Part shown: one piece after another, positions 31,711-42,050 of the stretch | How the letters are laid out: every line of letters begins with the position of its first letter | How positions within the stretch are numbered: position 1 is the first letter of the stretch | From: Cardiocondyla obscurior | Lineage: Eukaryota > Arthropoda > Insecta > Hymenoptera > Formicidae | Assembly (NCBI RefSeq): GCF_019399895.1 | Contig: NC_091865.1 | Span: 4,717,001 to 4,781,000 of the forward strand | Reading direction: 5' to 3' | DNA length: 64,000 nt | Notes under the pieces: model-generated | What the model was told of the DNA's origin: nothing | Databases searched by the model: none | What the model saw: the letters and a program-made list of their open reading frames with translations, nothing else | Position numbers and translations under genes: made by a program

Positions 31711-32150
31711 CTGTGCTAAATTTATTTAATTCACAAACAAAAAAATTTTTTAAACCAAAAATTCTTTTACAAAAAAAATTAAACGATACCGAAGACGGGG
31801 ATGAACCCGCGACTCATACAAGGAATGAACTATACAAAAGAAAATTAAAGGTAATTCGAGGACCAAAATGTACCTTGTGTCTCTATCAAAAATAAAAAAA
31901 AAATTTACAAACATAATCTAGCACAAAGTGTTATCCGAAACGGTACCGGACCTCAGCCGCCGCTGCCCGTTGGGTCACAAAAACGACGCTGTAGATTTTA
32001 CACGATGCAAACAAAATAACAAAATAAAGGCTCGCAGTGCCTATCGCAACGCAAAACTACGGAACGCAAAAACTACGGAACGCAAAATACGGAACGCATG
32101 TTAACGTTTGCACGTTAGGTTTTAATAAATTCGAATTTAATTAGTACTGC
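31711..32150. other. Flank with a possible tRNA-like segment
   Basis: On the minus strand GTGACCCAACGGGCAGC (about 31962-31978) and GCGGGTTCATCCCCG (about 31799-31815) look like degenerate Pol III A and B boxes, but they are far apart. Otherwise there is only AT-rich sequence and a tandem GGAACGCAAAA motif (32052-32098). Confidence 0.25.
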
Positions 32151-32379
32151 AGTGGACTGTTTTATTATGCTGAGTACAGATTTTAAAATAAACGTGAGCG
32201 AGTTTATTTTAATGAGCCAATATAACGCGAAATCTCTGCGGATTTAAGCGAAGGAAGTAAATCACGGCGGATTTAAGATTACAGCGAATCTGCGGTAGAC
32301 TGCGATGCTTCTGCTATGGATGCAAGTCGTAAACTGACTAGTTCGAACGCGCAAACGGTTCATTACTGGTTCTCCTTTG

Positions 32380-32575
32380 TTATAAGACAAAGGATTATCT
32401 TTGGAAAGACGGTTCTTCCCGAAGGGATGTTCCCGTCGTCATGCAAGATAAAGCACGTATTGAAGTACAAATTGATAATCGCATAAGCTGTCCCGGATGC
32501 GCTATGACATAGATCCGGCTTTACAACGCAATGTTATTATGACTAAGACTCTTTATCGTTTTTTTAAAGAAAACA
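32380..32575 (+). repeat. Dispersed repeat related to 39720-39945
   Basis: Shared blocks in the same order: TTGT..GACAAAG, TTCCCGAAGGGA, GATAA.GCACGTATT, AAATTGATAATCGCAT, TGTC.CGGATGCGC, ATGATCCGGC-like, then ACTCTTTAT. It is probably part of an LTR of one family. The copies differ considerably. Confidence 0.6.
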
Positions 32576-33738
32576 ATGCCTTGATTTCGAACAACGCAAA
32601 ACTATTCAAAAGAACGCACTCAATAAAATCTACCGTAATACGGTAAAGTACGAACGCCACGGTAATACAAGAAATAAGCCTTGCGGCACACCAATATAAA
32701 AACGCAAATTCCGAAATCTTCCGCTCACGCGCGCAGAACGTGCCGTGGCACACACGAATTCCAGTTCGAAACACCCCCTTTACTCCGAGGCTCCACACTA
32801 CGTAATGTTCGTATATACTCGCCGCACGCTGTCTTCTCGTGATGGCTGACTGCGGCGCGACGTCCCGCGACGCGGCAAACATGGTACTCCGCAAACGGCA
32901 AACTCGCCCGGTGGCTGAACGCACCAGGATGCACCCGGTATAGTCCCACAGCGCGGCGGTGACCGTCGTTGTCGTCCCCAAACTCTGCGTCGTTGCGGTC
33001 CTCGTGCCGGTACCCCGTGCTCGGCCTGCCGGTCACGTGATAGCTACGTGCAGCCCACGGCTTCTCGCCGCTTACCTCCATAAATCCGGCCCGATACTTC
33101 GCCAGCCCCTGGCTGGAACCTGTTAGTAAAATACAATTAATTTTCCTGGACCGAGAAAACTCCTAGCCCTCCGTCACGAAACGGGCACTCACGGTACGGC
33201 ACGTGATAGCCGCGTGAACGGCAGCTCGCCGGTCGCTATTTCTCGTCGTCGTCGGTCCCGACGGACGGAAAATTGATGCGAGATCTTCGAGGGCGAAAAC
33301 CAGATAAATCTTCCTTCGCGGGCGGAAAATTGATGCAGATCTTCCCTGTCGGGCGTCAGCTTCAGCACCTTTCTCGTCGTGCACTTCTCCGCGAACGGAA
33401 TTTGGTACCACGTACCTCGGTCTCCATACGACTGCCATGAGACCCGCAAACTGGCCCGTTACCAGGCCAACCGCGCCGACGCGATAGCTTGTTACATCAT
33501 CGGTATCGTCAAATTTTCCGCGAGTCGGTACATAATGAGGTCGGTAATTTGACGCCGAAAACCGCGAGATAAAACAGACCACGTTACACAACCTAGCAAA
33601 GTCAATCGGTAGCTAGTAATGGAGGGGCCCTACATGAATAAAATAAGTAAAATTCAAACATGTTGATATAATTGTAGTTTTCCAAGCGCTGATAATGTTC
33701 AAACAATTTTGATTCAAGATCATAGTTTTTTTGTGGTA
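32576..33738. other. GC-rich unassigned region
   Basis: ORFs of 86-142 codons on the minus strand (for example 33163-33591) overlap in several frames, and I see no domain. A short direct repeat (GCGGAAAATTGATGC, near 33266 and 33331) is present. It may be LTR-derived. Confidence 0.35.
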
Positions 33739-34614
33739 AATATGTCAAGTTTTACATTAAATAAAGAGCATTTACGGCACGTACTGCTTTTCTTGTTTAA
33801 TTAATAAAAAACGCAAATAAAAGTCGTCGTATCTTTGCGGAAACTTGCATTGATGATGTCCTAACGCAAGATACTTATGTACGTTGGTTTAAACAATTTA
33901 AAAGTAGTGATTTTGACTTAAAAGATAAAAAAACGCCTGGATTAGCTGAAAAAATTTTAAGACGCTGTATCGCAAACACTGTTGGATAAAAACAATAAGC
34001 AAACTCAATAACAAATGGCAAAGAAATTAAATGTTGATTGTCAAACCACTTCTGATCATCTACATGCCATGAAAAAAATCCAGAAGTAGGAAAATGGGTA
34101 TTACTATCTGAACAACAGATAAATGAAAAAGCGAAATACGGTGTGCGAAGTTTTGCTTTTTTGGAATAGAAGTTTTTTTGTATCGGATCATCACTAGAGA
34201 CAAAAAAAGAGTATACTTCGAAAACCCAAAACGTAATAAATTGATCCTGGAAAACCATCCACATTGACGGTAAGACATAATTACATTGGAAGAAAAACGA
34301 TGATGTGCATTTGGTATAATCAGAAGAGCGTCGTGTCATAAGCTTTTGAAATCAGGTGAAACAGTTAATATTGTTTGCTACTGTCAACAAATGATCAATT
34401 TGAACCAACCATGCATTGATCTTAAAGCGCCCAGATTAGGCTACGAAACATATAAAAGCGATTTTGCAGCATGACAACGCCCCATCACACACAGTGAAAA
34501 AGGTCAGAAACATCATTTTGCACTTGACTGAGTACTTTTGCCCCATTTGCTGTATTTACCGGACTTGGCCTCTTCTACCACTTGTTTTTATCGATGTCTT
34601 ACGCACTTTCCCAG
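33739..34614 (+). pseudogene. Mariner transposase, 5' part (interrupted by copia)
   Basis: Opens MSSFTLNKEHLRHVLLFLFN at 33739, as in mariner transposases, then stops. Further on: YVGLNNLKV / FKSSDFDLKDKKTPG (about 33880-33940), LDVDCQTTSDHLHAM, K.Q.VGKWVLLSEQQ, and the HDNAPSHT block near 34462, which holds the second catalytic Asp. Many frameshifts and stops are present. The 3' remainder (39218-39370) lies beyond the copia element, and the flanking CCCAG duplication proves the two parts were contiguous. Confidence 0.8.
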
Positions 34615-34875
34615 TGTCGAAAAGGTCCGTAAATAAAAGGCCGCGCAACTTGAAAAGTACAAGAGTTTTATTTAAGAGAATACATCCGCCTTGGTAGAGC
34701 GATCGGAACGGAATAAAGACAATGAGATAGATAATGAATAATAAGGATAGGATCATAAAAGAATAGCCGAGAAGTCACGTAGCGCGAATATTGATATGTG
34801 TGACTCACGGGTAACAAAATCTAAGATAGCTAACAAAGACCTTGAGTTCGTTGATTCAAGATCTTATTCCTGACA
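34615..34875 (-). repeat. 3' LTR of copia
   Basis: TGTCGAAAAGG...TTCCTGACA on the plus strand. Differs from the partner at 38957-39217 by two transitions. Confidence 0.9.
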
Positions 34876-36391
34876 CCCCTCCTATCGACGTACTCACTAA
34901 ATTTAATTGTTTTATACAGCGATAGTGTTTAATTGTCGATAAAGGTTTGGTAAGTATATCCGCCGTCATTGAGTCTGTGCTCGTATACGTAATTTTGATT
35001 TCGCCCTGTTCCTGGACTTCTTTAACAAAATGATATCTCAAATCGATATGTTTACTCTTACAATGATGTACGGAATCTTTACTTAATACTATCGCACTTT
35101 GATTATCGCAATAAATTGTAGTACAATTATCGTAACAATTTGATAGTTTCATGTGTCGCAATAGTCCTTTCAAGTAAATAGTTTCTCTCGTGACTTCAGA
35201 CAATCCCATGTATTCGGCCTCCATGGTCGATAATGCCACAGAACGTTGTTTCTTTGCTTGCCAGCTGATCGGTCCGTTTGCTAAAATCACGACACTTCCT
35301 GTAAAAGATCTTCGGTCATCGATGTCACTGCCCCAGTCAGCGTCGACGTATGCATGTAATTTATTGCTATCCGTTTCGTAAATAATACCTAAATTCGCAG
35401 TTTCCTTAAGATAGCGTAGGGCTCGTTTCGCTAGTTTCCAATGTGGTAGCCCAGGTTGAGAGCAGAATCGGCTCAACATGCTTGCGGTGAATGCCAGGTC
35501 GGGACGAGTAGCGTTGGCTAAATAGATTAGTCCACCGACCAGTTCCCTGTATGGCGTATTTTGCATCTTTAAGAATTCCTTTTCTGTTTTTGGTCGATCT
35601 TCTTTGGTGATCTTGACGCCTTGTTCGATGGGGGTTGATGCTGGCTTGCAATCTTGCATTTCAAACTTCGCGAGCAAGTCGTTGATGTACCTGGTTTGAG
35701 TAAGTTTAATTTTTCCTGTGGGCCCGTCACGTTCCACGTTTACACCTAAAATATTACTTAATGGGCCTAAGTCGTTCATCTTGAACATCTGCTGCATTTG
35801 TTGTTTTCTTTCATTTAACTTACGAATATCGCGCGAACCTATTAATAAGTCGTCAACATAGACAATAATTATCACGTCGCTTTCTGCATCGCTGTCTACA
35901 TATACACATGGATCCGTTTGAGTTTTCTTCATGCCGATGCTTGACAGGTAAGTATCCAGCTTCTTATACCATTCACGGCCAGATTGCTTTAGGCCATAAA
36001 GTGGCCGTTGTAGAGAGCATACTTTGTCCTCTTGACCCTTGATTTCGAGACCTTCCGGCTGGTTCATGTAGATGGTTGTGGACAGGTCCCCTTGGACGTA
36101 TGCGGAGATGACATCCATATGGTGTATGTGCATTTTATTTTGAACACTTGCAGCTAAAAAGGTGCGAATAGTTTCAAATCTTGCTACGGGTGAGAAAACT
36201 TCTCCGAAGTCTATTCCTTTTCGCTGCTCATTTCCGCGTACTACCAGTCTTGCTTTATAGCGGTCAATTTCTCCGTTTTGCTTGCGTTTTAACTTAAATA
36301 CCCATCTATTGGATAAAATTTTAGCGTCCTGTGGACGTTCCACAAGCGTCCATGTATTGTTTTGTATAAGTGAATTATATTCATCTTCCAT
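34856..36391 (-). CDS. Copia Pol, C-terminal part: reverse transcriptase and RNase H
   Basis: 511 codons from the first Met after a TGA at 36401-36403; the frame is the same as the upstream ORF. RT blocks: NTWTLVERP, RWVFKLKRKQNGEIDRYKAR, MHIHHMDVISAYVQGDL, LYGLKQSGREWY and the catalytic VYVDDLLIGS. RNase H: AYVDADWGSDIDDRRSFTGS, ALSTMEAEYMGLSE and IYCDNQSAIVLSKD. The last codons run about 20 bases into the 3' LTR. No lesion is visible within this part. As one polyprotein it would need read-through of the upstream TGA. Confidence 0.92.
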   Translation of the reverse strand: MEDEYNSLIQNNTWTLVERPQDAKILSNRWVFKLKRKQNGEIDRYKARLVVRGNEQRKGIDFGEVFSPVARFETIRTFLAASVQNKMHIHHMDVISAYVQGDLSTTIYMNQPEGLEIKGQEDKVCSLQRPLYGLKQSGREWYKKLDTYLSSIGMKKTQTDPCVYVDSDAESDVIIIVYVDDLLIGSRDIRKLNERKQQMQQMFKMNDLGPLSNILGVNVERDGPTGKIKLTQTRYINDLLAKFEMQDCKPASTPIEQGVKITKEDRPKTEKEFLKMQNTPYRELVGGLIYLANATRPDLAFTASMLSRFCSQPGLPHWKLAKRALRYLKETANLGIIYETDSNKLHAYVDADWGSDIDDRRSFTGSVVILANGPISWQAKKQRSVALSTMEAEYMGLSEVTRETIYLKGLLRHMKLSNCYDNCTTIYCDNQSAIVLSKDSVHHCKSKHIDLRYHFVKEVQEQGEIKITYTSTDSMTADILTKPLSTIKHYRCIKQLNLVSTSIGGVSGIRS

Positions 36392-36400
36392 CGCTGCTAG

Positions 36401-38866
36401 TCATAAATCCTTATCTTCCCTGTTGTAAATGTCTTCTACGCTGTCGGGTTCATCGAGATCCTTTTTGTAGGTAAAATTGGCTGCCTCTTGGAATAATTTT
36501 CTTGGTCTTCCTGGTCGGCCGGTTCGTTGGACTCGAGGCCGTCCGGGACCTCGTTGGTAAGTATCTCGTATTCCTTCGTTTTCGAAGGATTCCACCTTCG
36601 GTGAGGTCGCATAATCTTCCGTGTTGTCTTCTTTGATGTCCTGCTTTTCAGTCTTGGAGACTGTTGAATGTGGTGTTTCCTTCTTCGCGTGTTGCTCGAC
36701 GGTTCCCAGGATATCTGTAGGTGCTTCAAAGTAATCGTTGGTTCGCCTGTTTTCTTTACTTAATTTTTCATGAAAACGCACATCTCTTCGTTTAATAACT
36801 TTTCTAGTCTTCGGTTTCCAAAGGCGATAAGCCTTTGATTCTTCAGAATATCCGACTAAAATGTATTCTTCTCCTTTGGGTTCAAATTTATTGCGTTTAC
36901 CTTCTTTGTTCAAGGCGATTACTTTGCTTCCAAAGATGCGCATGAAACCTACGTATGGTTTCGTGCCGGTCCATGCTTCCGTTGGTGTAATGTTCCCAAG
37001 TTTTCTTGATGGGTATCTATTTCTTATAAATGCAGCTGTGTTTATCGCTTCGGCCCATAAGCTTTTTGGTAGATTTGATTGTATCAGCATGCAGCGAGCC
37101 ATTTCCACAAGAGTGCGGTTCGCTCTTTCGGCGATTCCGTTTTGTTGTGGAGTGTATTCCACACTTAATTGTCGTCCAATACCTTCGGTTTCAAGATATT
37201 CGGTGAATTCCCTTGATACATATTCTTTGGCGTTGTCGGTGCGGATCTTTTTGATTGGGCAACCGGTTTCTTTTTCAACTCTTTTCTTATAAATCCTGAA
37301 GGCGTTCAGAATGTCTGAGCGCTTCTTTAGCATGACCACTTGCGTATATCTTGTGTGATCGTCTATAAATGTTGCGAAATATTTCGCTCCTCCTATGGAT
37401 TCAACGTTAAAGGGACCACAAATGTCTGAATGTATTAATCCGAGTTTTTCTTTGGAGTGGTTCGTCGACTCGGTATACGGTAATTGATGGATCTTCGCTT
37501 TGTCGCATACTTCACAGTTTAATTTTTCTCGTATGGGCTCCATGCCCATGTTTTGGACCATTTCTTCTCGTTTCAGTTTATTGAGATCCTGATAGTTCAG
37601 ATGTCCATATCTCTCATGCCATCTAAGTTGTTTTGTGTCTTCCGGGGTAGAATCCAGTGCGGTGACATTGTTCGCATCCATATGTGCGGGGCTCGTAACG
37701 TATAAATGGCCTTGCCTCTTTGCTCTAATTGCCACAGTTCCATCTTTGCGCTTGACTTCTGCAAAGTCTTTAGTAAATACAACGGTATAATCGTTGTCCG
37801 TCATGCAAGATATTGAAAGCAAATTGTTCCGAAATTCAGGAACTAAGAGGGTATCTTGTAATTTTAGATGGCTTACTGCGTTTCCTCTAGATTTTACACT
37901 TAGCTTTACTGTGCCTGTTCCGGCTGGCCTCATGCTTTGGTTGGTTGCAGTAAATACTTGGCAGCCCGCGTCTTCAGTTAGTTGAAGAAATTTCTTCGGA
38001 TCGTTGCACATATGACGCGTGGCTCCGCTGTCCAGGCACCATTCATTTGAGTGATGCGCTTCCAAGGAGAGTACGGCCGCAGACATCGCATCCTCCGCGT
38101 TTGCTTTGTGCGTCTGTCTCTTTTCGCTTCTGCAATCCGCTGCACGGTGTCCTACTTTGTCGCATTTAAAGCATTTTCCTGAAAACTTTAATTTATTTTT
38201 AGAATCCCGCGGGTTTTGCTTAACATATTTATTAAATGATTTAAATTTGTCTTTAGCAATTAATGCGTCGTTTTCCTCTTGAGTGCTGTGATTGGCATCT
38301 CGTTCTTTTTGTCTTGCTTCCTCTTCTATCAGTTTGGACTTCAGAGCTTCTACGTTTGGTATAGCATCACGTGATTCGATGGCAATGCAAAAGTTTTCAT
38401 ATTCAGAAGGCAGAGAATTCAGAATCATTATAGATTGCAGCTCGTCGGGTATGTCTATTCCTGCTTCTTTTAATTTTTCCGAAATGTCACAAAAAGAGCT
38501 AATGTATGACGTCATGCTCTGTGCCGAATCTTTTCGCATGCGGTAAAGCTTTTTGTACAAGCTGGCTTTCCTTACCGGACCCCTTGACTCATATAGTTGC
38601 ACTAGTAGGTTCCATGCCTCCTTTGCTGACTCGGCTCGTTTGATATGGCTCAGTTGACTGCTCTTGACACTCAGGGTTATCAGCGCCAAGGCCTTCTGGT
38701 CCTTTGTTGTCCACTCAGTTTGATTTTGTTCCGTTTTTACTACCGCTCCACTTGCGTAGGGCCACAATTCGTTGCAGATCAGCACACTCTTCATCATGAG
38801 TTTCCATGATTCAAAGTTTGCACCGTCTAGTTTTTCAATGTTTTGTGCACTTGACATCGTTGCCAT
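36401..38866 (-). CDS. Copia Gag-protease-integrase, ends at a premature TGA
   Basis: I start at MATMSSAQ (38866); an in-frame Met lies seven codons upstream (38887). Order: Gag (LDGANFESWKLMMKSVL, YISSFCDISEKLKEAG), zinc knuckle CFKCDKVGHRAADC, protease WCLDSGATRHMC, pre-integrase HERYGHLNYQDLNKL, integrase zinc region (CEVCDKAK), catalytic core HSDICGPF, RTDNAKEYVS and PQQNGIAERANRT, then a Lys/Glu-rich tail. The reading stops at TGA, where the next three codons and Met of the RT ORF follow in the same frame. One base change would account for it. It is otherwise intact. Confidence 0.92.
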   Translation of the reverse strand: MATMSSAQNIEKLDGANFESWKLMMKSVLICNELWPYASGAVVKTEQNQTEWTTKDQKALALITLSVKSSQLSHIKRAESAKEAWNLLVQLYESRGPVRKASLYKKLYRMRKDSAQSMTSYISSFCDISEKLKEAGIDIPDELQSIMILNSLPSEYENFCIAIESRDAIPNVEALKSKLIEEEARQKERDANHSTQEENDALIAKDKFKSFNKYVKQNPRDSKNKLKFSGKCFKCDKVGHRAADCRSEKRQTHKANAEDAMSAAVLSLEAHHSNEWCLDSGATRHMCNDPKKFLQLTEDAGCQVFTATNQSMRPAGTGTVKLSVKSRGNAVSHLKLQDTLLVPEFRNNLLSISCMTDNDYTVVFTKDFAEVKRKDGTVAIRAKRQGHLYVTSPAHMDANNVTALDSTPEDTKQLRWHERYGHLNYQDLNKLKREEMVQNMGMEPIREKLNCEVCDKAKIHQLPYTESTNHSKEKLGLIHSDICGPFNVESIGGAKYFATFIDDHTRYTQVVMLKKRSDILNAFRIYKKRVEKETGCPIKKIRTDNAKEYVSREFTEYLETEGIGRQLSVEYTPQQNGIAERANRTLVEMARCMLIQSNLPKSLWAEAINTAAFIRNRYPSRKLGNITPTEAWTGTKPYVGFMRIFGSKVIALNKEGKRNKFEPKGEEYILVGYSEESKAYRLWKPKTRKVIKRRDVRFHEKLSKENRRTNDYFEAPTDILGTVEQHAKKETPHSTVSKTEKQDIKEDNTEDYATSPKVESFENEGIRDTYQRGPGRPRVQRTGRPGRPRKLFQEAANFTYKKDLDEPDSVEDIYNREDKDL

Positions 38867-38940
38867 AATTTTTATTACTGAGCGCACTCACAAACAGTTT
38901 AGTTGGCTTGTTATGAATTTCGCGGCACTCGCGTATAGCA

Positions 38941-38956
38941 CTCTGGGCCCATAACC
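38941..38956 (-). other. Primer-binding site of copia
   Basis: GGTTATGGGCCCAGAG immediately inside the 5' LTR on the minus strand. It matches the half-tRNA-type initiator-methionine priming known for copia-like elements. Confidence 0.75.
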
Positions 38957-39217
38957 TGTCGAAAAGGTCCGTAAATAAAAGGCCGCGCAACTTGAAAAGT
39001 ACAAGAGTTTTATTTAAGAGAATACATCCGCCTTGGTAGAGCGATCGGAACGGAATAAAGACAATGAGATAGATAATGAATAATGAGGATAGGATCATAA
39101 AAGAATAGCCGAGAAGTCACGTAGCGCGAATATTGATATGTGTGACTCACGGGTAACAAAATCTAAGATAACTAACAAAGACCTTGAGTTCGTTGATTCA
39201 AGATCTTATTCCTGACA
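38957..39217 (-). repeat. 5' LTR of copia
   Basis: 261 bases. On the minus strand it is followed directly by the GGTTATGGGCCCAG primer site (38942-38956). Confidence 0.9.
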
Positions 39218-39370
39218 CCCAGAAACACTTTAACCATTATAAAAATGTTAAAAAGTTTTGTGAATAAATTTTTTCAAAATGTAAAAAAATTTTCTGGGAG
39301 CATTCACAAATTAAAAAACAAATGCAAAAAACGTATAACTAGTGATGACGTATACTTTGAATAAAGCATT
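39218..39370 (+). pseudogene. Mariner transposase, 3' remainder
   Basis: After the copia, HFNHYKNVKKFCE/FFQNVKKFFWEHS-like reading and a terminal TAT..TTTGAATAA resemble the mariner C-terminus, where an aromatic-rich tail ends ...YFE. It joins to 34614 across CCCAG. Confidence 0.6.
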
Positions 39371-39719
39371 TTTTACTATTCTTCCGAAATAAGATTAATA
39401 TTTGATGTTCACGATTGCACGCGACAGATAGAAAGGACGCAGGTTCAAAATAATTTCCGTATTACAAAAATAACAAGTAAACTGTATTTAATATTATGCC
39501 AATACAGAGTGAACAAAAACTGCTGCGAGTTTAATATTCTGCGATTTTAATGTCCTAAAGATCGTAATTACGGCGGATAAATAAATCGAGATTTCTGCGA
39601 ATCGGCGAGAAACTTTAATGCAACTGCTGCATTAAGAGTGTTCAAAAAAGTCAAGTTCGCGATGCTGCGGCGCGTACGCTGTGAGTTCTAGCTGAAGACT
39701 GCCTGGATCGACCGCGCGA

Positions 39720-39945
39720 TCAGGCTAGGATGATCAGTGCCTTTGTCTTTTGACAAAGAAGAACCTTGTACTTGGGCCTTTCCGAAGGGACAATCCCGTT
39801 GCTAAGCGAGATAACGCACGTATTTTAATATAAATTGATAATCGCATGAGTTGTCTCGGATGCGCAGTGACAATGATCCGGCAGGACAATGCGATACTGA
39901 ACTGACTCAGAGCACTAATCTTTTTATTATAAGGCAATGTCTTAA
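39720..39945 (+). repeat. Dispersed repeat related to 32380-32575
   Basis: Same block order as the other copy (GACAAAG, CCGAAGGGACA, GATAACGCACGTATTTTAAT, AAATTGATAATCGCATGAG, GTCTCGGATGCGC). Confidence 0.6.
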
Positions 39946-40129
39946 TCCTGAACATTTAAAAAAAAATTAAGAATTATTAATTAGCACACTTGGCACATGA
40001 CATTAAACGTTTACATGTGTGCAAATATGATACATAAATGTATGCGAATGATAAATGTATTGATCTCTAAATCGTGAAGTTTCTGAATTTAAATAATTGC
40101 AAAGATTTATAATTCAATTCTTGATATAC

Positions 40130-41016
40130 CTCAAGAGTTCTTGATGTTCTTTAATACAGCTTTGCCATTCTGTATATTTTGTTGTCATTCGAAATTTATT
40201 ACCTAATATTTCAAATCGCGCAGATGTAAACCATAATAAAAGCGCAAGAAAAACATTAGAGCTCACTTGACAGTATGCTTGATACAATCCAAGCGAGTGG
40301 TGAAAATACACGATTGCTCGCAATGGTTGCTGATCAACAGAAAAAGGATATTTTATTACGAGCGGGAATGAATTAGATCCTCGAAACAATGGTTCAAGAA
40401 ATGAACCAAACAATGCTAAAGTGATCATTCCTAATGTTGTTACATAAAAATATGCGTATTTGTTAACATATCTTTGAAATATATCTTTTTCATCAGATTT
40501 TGCTCGTTGATAATAATCTTCCATCTGGAAAATTACTGTCTGCATAATAAAAAAATATAACACTTATTTCTGTATCTTATTATGGTTTTTATGAATTTAT
40601 TTTAATAAAAAAATAAAGATATTAAAATATTTTTTTATCTCATATTTAGCGGTTATAGTAGTAATTATTGTACAGAAATAGTAACGCATAAAATATAATA
40701 CTTTCATAATTTTGTAATTTCTTACTTGCAAACGATCATGCTGATAAGTGAACAACAATATCTGCAACGGAACTTCAAATAAAATACCCACTGCGCAACT
40801 TGATTGCATGAACATACGAATGTTATCAATACGGTAAATAATCGTATATATCAATTCAATGATTAATAATATTGCGTGCAATCCAGAAATTAAACGAAAT
40901 ATTCTATTGCAAATAATTTGAAACTTTGTCGCGCTTTGTGATACTGGCCAACAACAAGCAAACATTAAATCGACCTTCAGAAAAGCAATAACTTTCTCTA
41001 GCGTAAGTCTTTTCAT
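40130..41016 (-). CDS. Odorant receptor (7tm_6), two 5' exons only
   Basis: Exon 1 (41016-40726) starts MKRLTLEKVIAFLKVDLMF and includes the CWP motif typical of hymenopteran receptors and two hydrophobic segments. The GT donor at 40725 and AG acceptor at 40540 remove a 185-base intron in phase (DRLQ|TVIF). Exon 2 (40539-40130) holds QMEDYYQRAKSDEKDIFQ, YFYVTTLGMITLALF and a long loop to VFLALLLWFTSARFEILGNK, with a GT donor at 40129. The conserved C-terminal exons, which carry the last membrane spans, are absent. The sequence downstream is transposon-rich (dispersed repeat, mariner, copia). It is likely a pseudogene by truncation, unless the exons lie far away. Confidence 0.8.
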
Positions 41017-42050
41017 ACTGTTGTGTTAAGATAATTTCCTCGATCTCCGAGTAGACATGAGCTAGATATTCCAAGTGTGAAAATATATTTTTGCAATATT
41101 TTTCTAATATACAAAGATTATTGCACTTTGTGTAATAAGCAGAGAAAACTTAGAATAATATGAAACGCTAACAATACATTTTCTTCCTACGCACACATAA
41201 TTTAAAATATCTTATACGTTACATTGGTATATTCAGATAATTCCATTGATTATTATGTACTCTTATTTACTTCCCTTTCAGGTTTATACACGTGCAAGGA
41301 AATTAATAAATAATGCGAAAATTATACCAGTATATTGCGTATAACAGTTAGAACTCAGCCACGGCTGATATTTTCTTTCTTGAATTATTGTGAAATAACG
41401 TTTACTTAAATATGATTTTAAAAGTGCTATCGTAAATAAAATATAGTTTTATACTTTATAGAAAATTGCATAAAATGTAAACATGTTTAATTTTCTTAAA
41501 TTAAAAAAATTTACTTGAAATATATTAATTTAATATTACTTAAAACAAAAAGATATAAAAATAATTATTTAAATGCTTCGCGTATGGTTGCAAAGTATAG
41601 GACACTATATTATACACACACCTGACGTATATATTTTCTTATAACATTAATTTTCCTAACACTTGTTACGTTTGTTACATTTGCGCTCAGGAATTTTGGT
41701 AATTCGACATCCAGAAAGGCAACGTGTAGCCAGAGGTGTTGTTATTTTTGCATATATACGGAAAGATGTGTATCTTGCAAAAAAAAGTGCTACGCGTTGT
41801 AATTTAAATATGGATCAGCGTTTCAGAAAGACACTTAGACATCTTTCAAAGTTAGAGTGGCGTCAAGCCTCTTTTTTGATAAAGAAATTGAATTTTATTT
41901 ATAGGAATAGGACCCACACAATATCAGGGCAAATAAAACACAAGCCAGATTAAATTCAATTATAATTAATTATTTATTGAAACGGTTACAAATAATTATT
42001 TTAAAAGTTGTGTGAAGATCATAATAATCGGTAATAAAATAATATTATAA
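41017..42050. other. Region upstream of the receptor; one unrecognised ORF
   Basis: Mostly AT-rich. A plus-strand ORF at 41663-41953 (96 codons) is basic (RHPERQRVARGVV, RFRKTLRHLSKLEWRQ) and I do not recognise it. It might be a transposase linker fragment; there is no proof. Confidence 0.3.

Larger units (their letters stand above)
34615..39217 (-). mobile_element. Young Ty1/copia retrotransposon
   Basis: 4603 bases with two 261-base LTRs differing at only two positions by eye, inserted in a dead mariner with CCCAG duplications (34610-34614 and 39218-39222). A primer-binding site GGTTATGGGCCCAGAG follows the 5' LTR on the minus strand, like the internal initiator-tRNA site of Drosophila copia. 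A purine tract AGGAGGGG precedes the 3' LTR. Gag-pol is one reading frame with a single internal stop. Confidence 0.92.

Noticed and set aside
31790..31980. Second tRNA-derived SINE
   Set aside because: The two box-like sequences are about 150 bases apart; too weak to call.
32553..33591. Overlapping GC-rich ORFs of 86-142 codons
   Set aside because: Several frames are open together because stops are rare in GC-rich sequence; no motif supports any of them.
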